Positions 42,299 through 42,843 of a DNA stretch of 42,843 nucleotides are shown in pieces (positions within the stretch are counted from its first letter, which is position 1; every line of letters starts with the position of its first letter). This stretch comes from Rickettsiales bacterium (GTDB lineage: Bacteria > Pseudomonadota > Alphaproteobacteria > Rickettsiales > CANDYO01). Under the pieces are notes generated by a model. It saw only the letters and a list, made by a program, of their open reading frames with translations, did not search any database and was not told where the DNA came from. The DNA lies in contig JAOARE010000041.1 of assembly GCA_025210695.1 (NCBI GenBank), forward strand, positions 1 through 42,843, given 5' to 3'. The translations under genes were made by a program, and so were the position numbers.

Positions 42299-42843
42299 TT
42301 ATTTATATTTCATATATTTTGATAGTTCTTTGAAGATATGTTCTGAATTTAGTTTTGCTTTCTCATGCATTGAATCTTGAGTGCCTTGGTCCATAAATAT
42401 ATCTGGATAAAATAGATTTTTTATTTCAATATCTTTATTGATAAGTAAATCATTCACATGAGAAGCAAATCCGCCTATCGAACCTTCTTCGATGGTTATT
42501 AAAAACTTATGTTTTTTTGCCAGCTCAAGAATCATTTCCTTATCCAGAGGTTTTGCAAATCTTGCATCGGCAATTGTGATATCAAAGTTATATTTATCTT
42601 TAAAAGATTGTCCAGCTTTTTTAGCTTCTTGGAGTCTAGTTCCTAAGGATAATATGGCAATATTATTTCCTTTTTGAATTATTTTTCCCTTCCCTATAGG
42701 GAGAGCGTCTAATTCTTTTGGTATTTTAACACCCACAGCTTCACCTCTTGGGAATCGTACAGCTGATGGAGCATTTTCTATAGATAAAGAAGTTTTTAGC
42801 ATTAGAGCCAGCTCTGCTTCATCACTTGGACACATAACTATAA
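42299..42843 (-). CDS. dxs: 1-deoxy-D-xylulose-5-phosphate synthase, partial (C-terminal part)
   Basis: Dxs is the thiamine-dependent first enzyme of the MEP isoprenoid pathway. Only the last 180 or so residues are in the window; the gene continues past the right edge. The visible part starts at IVMCPSDEAELALM (family PSDExEL) and covers the end of the pyrimidine domain (SAVRFPRGEAVGV) and the transketolase C-terminal domain (IAILSLGTRLQEA, ADARFAKPLD, ITIEEGSIGGFASHV). A Met near the visible start is not the real start. Confidence 0.96.
   Translation of the reverse strand, partial: IVMCPSDEAELALMLKTSLSIENAPSAVRFPRGEAVGVKIPKELDALPIGKGKIIQKGNNIAILSLGTRLQEAKKAGQSFKDKYNFDITIADARFAKPLDKEMILELAKKHKFLITIEEGSIGGFASHVNDLLINKDIEIKNLFYPDIFMDQGTQDSMHEKAKLNSEHIFKELSKYMKYK

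Overview
The window is AT-rich, densely coded DNA from an intracellular alphaproteobacterium. It most likely belongs to the order Rickettsiales, and a lipid A-making lineage such as Midichloriaceae or Rickettsiaceae fits better than Anaplasmataceae. The evidence is a lpxD-fabZ-lpxA block, alphaproteobacterial versions of ParE, COQ9, LipB, MlaEF and S21, four ankyrin-repeat proteins, several short lineage-specific membrane or coiled-coil proteins, and small palindromic repeats of a type common in Rickettsiales. The assignment is inferred from gene content; no rRNA is present to confirm it. I saw no tRNA, rRNA, transposase or CRISPR array.

Layout. Bases 1-1958 (minus strand) hold lipid A and fatty-acid genes (lpxA partial, fabZ, lpxD). 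Bases 2145-12671 mix core genes (typA, gmk, mutM) with accessory ones: a kexin-like subtilase with a cadherin-like segment, a Nudix hydrolase, an XRE regulator, and two adjacent proteins built from one repeated helical module. Bases 12900-16367 read mgtE, a six-cysteine secreted protein and an aminopeptidase P. Bases 16419-21348 carry yjdM, parE and several small or membrane proteins of unknown function. Bases 21434-28439 hold nagZ, an MFS transporter, an ankyrin gene, a decayed second MFS gene, and the mlaE-mlaF-corB-like operon. A gene-poor kilobase (28440-29459) follows, with hairpins and a repeat cluster. Bases 29460-31679 (minus strand) read lipB-ydcF-plsC-csaA. Bases 31803-34532 form an accessory island of two ankyrin genes around a glutamine-synthetase fragment, ending at coq9. 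Bases 34649-36347 read rpsU-rsmA-cmk. A class 3 lipase, comF, a HAD phosphatase, xthA, yebC, another ankyrin gene, two tiny genes and the 3' part of dxs complete the window.

How the genes work together. The core genes cover the envelope (LpxA/D, FabZ, PlsC, NagZ, MlaEF), cofactors (LipB, COQ9, Dxs), DNA repair (MutM, XthA), nucleotide metabolism (Gmk, Cmk) and translation (S21, RsmA, TypA, YebC). Between them lie likely host-interaction factors: ankyrin proteins, the lipase, the subtilase and the membrane/coiled-coil proteins. Two of these end inside the 3' end of a neighbouring core gene.

The strongest unusual observations are: rpsU has no ATG, GTG or TTG start and seems to use CTG behind a very strong Shine-Dalgarno sequence; an MFS gene remnant still overlaps mlaE by ATGA, with an ankyrin gene occupying the place of its 5' half; a 88-92 bp palindromic element occurs three times, each with 27-30 bp copies of its own left end stacked in front; and a helical module with an LN(K/Q)xGxSLD signature is present three times in two adjacent genes.
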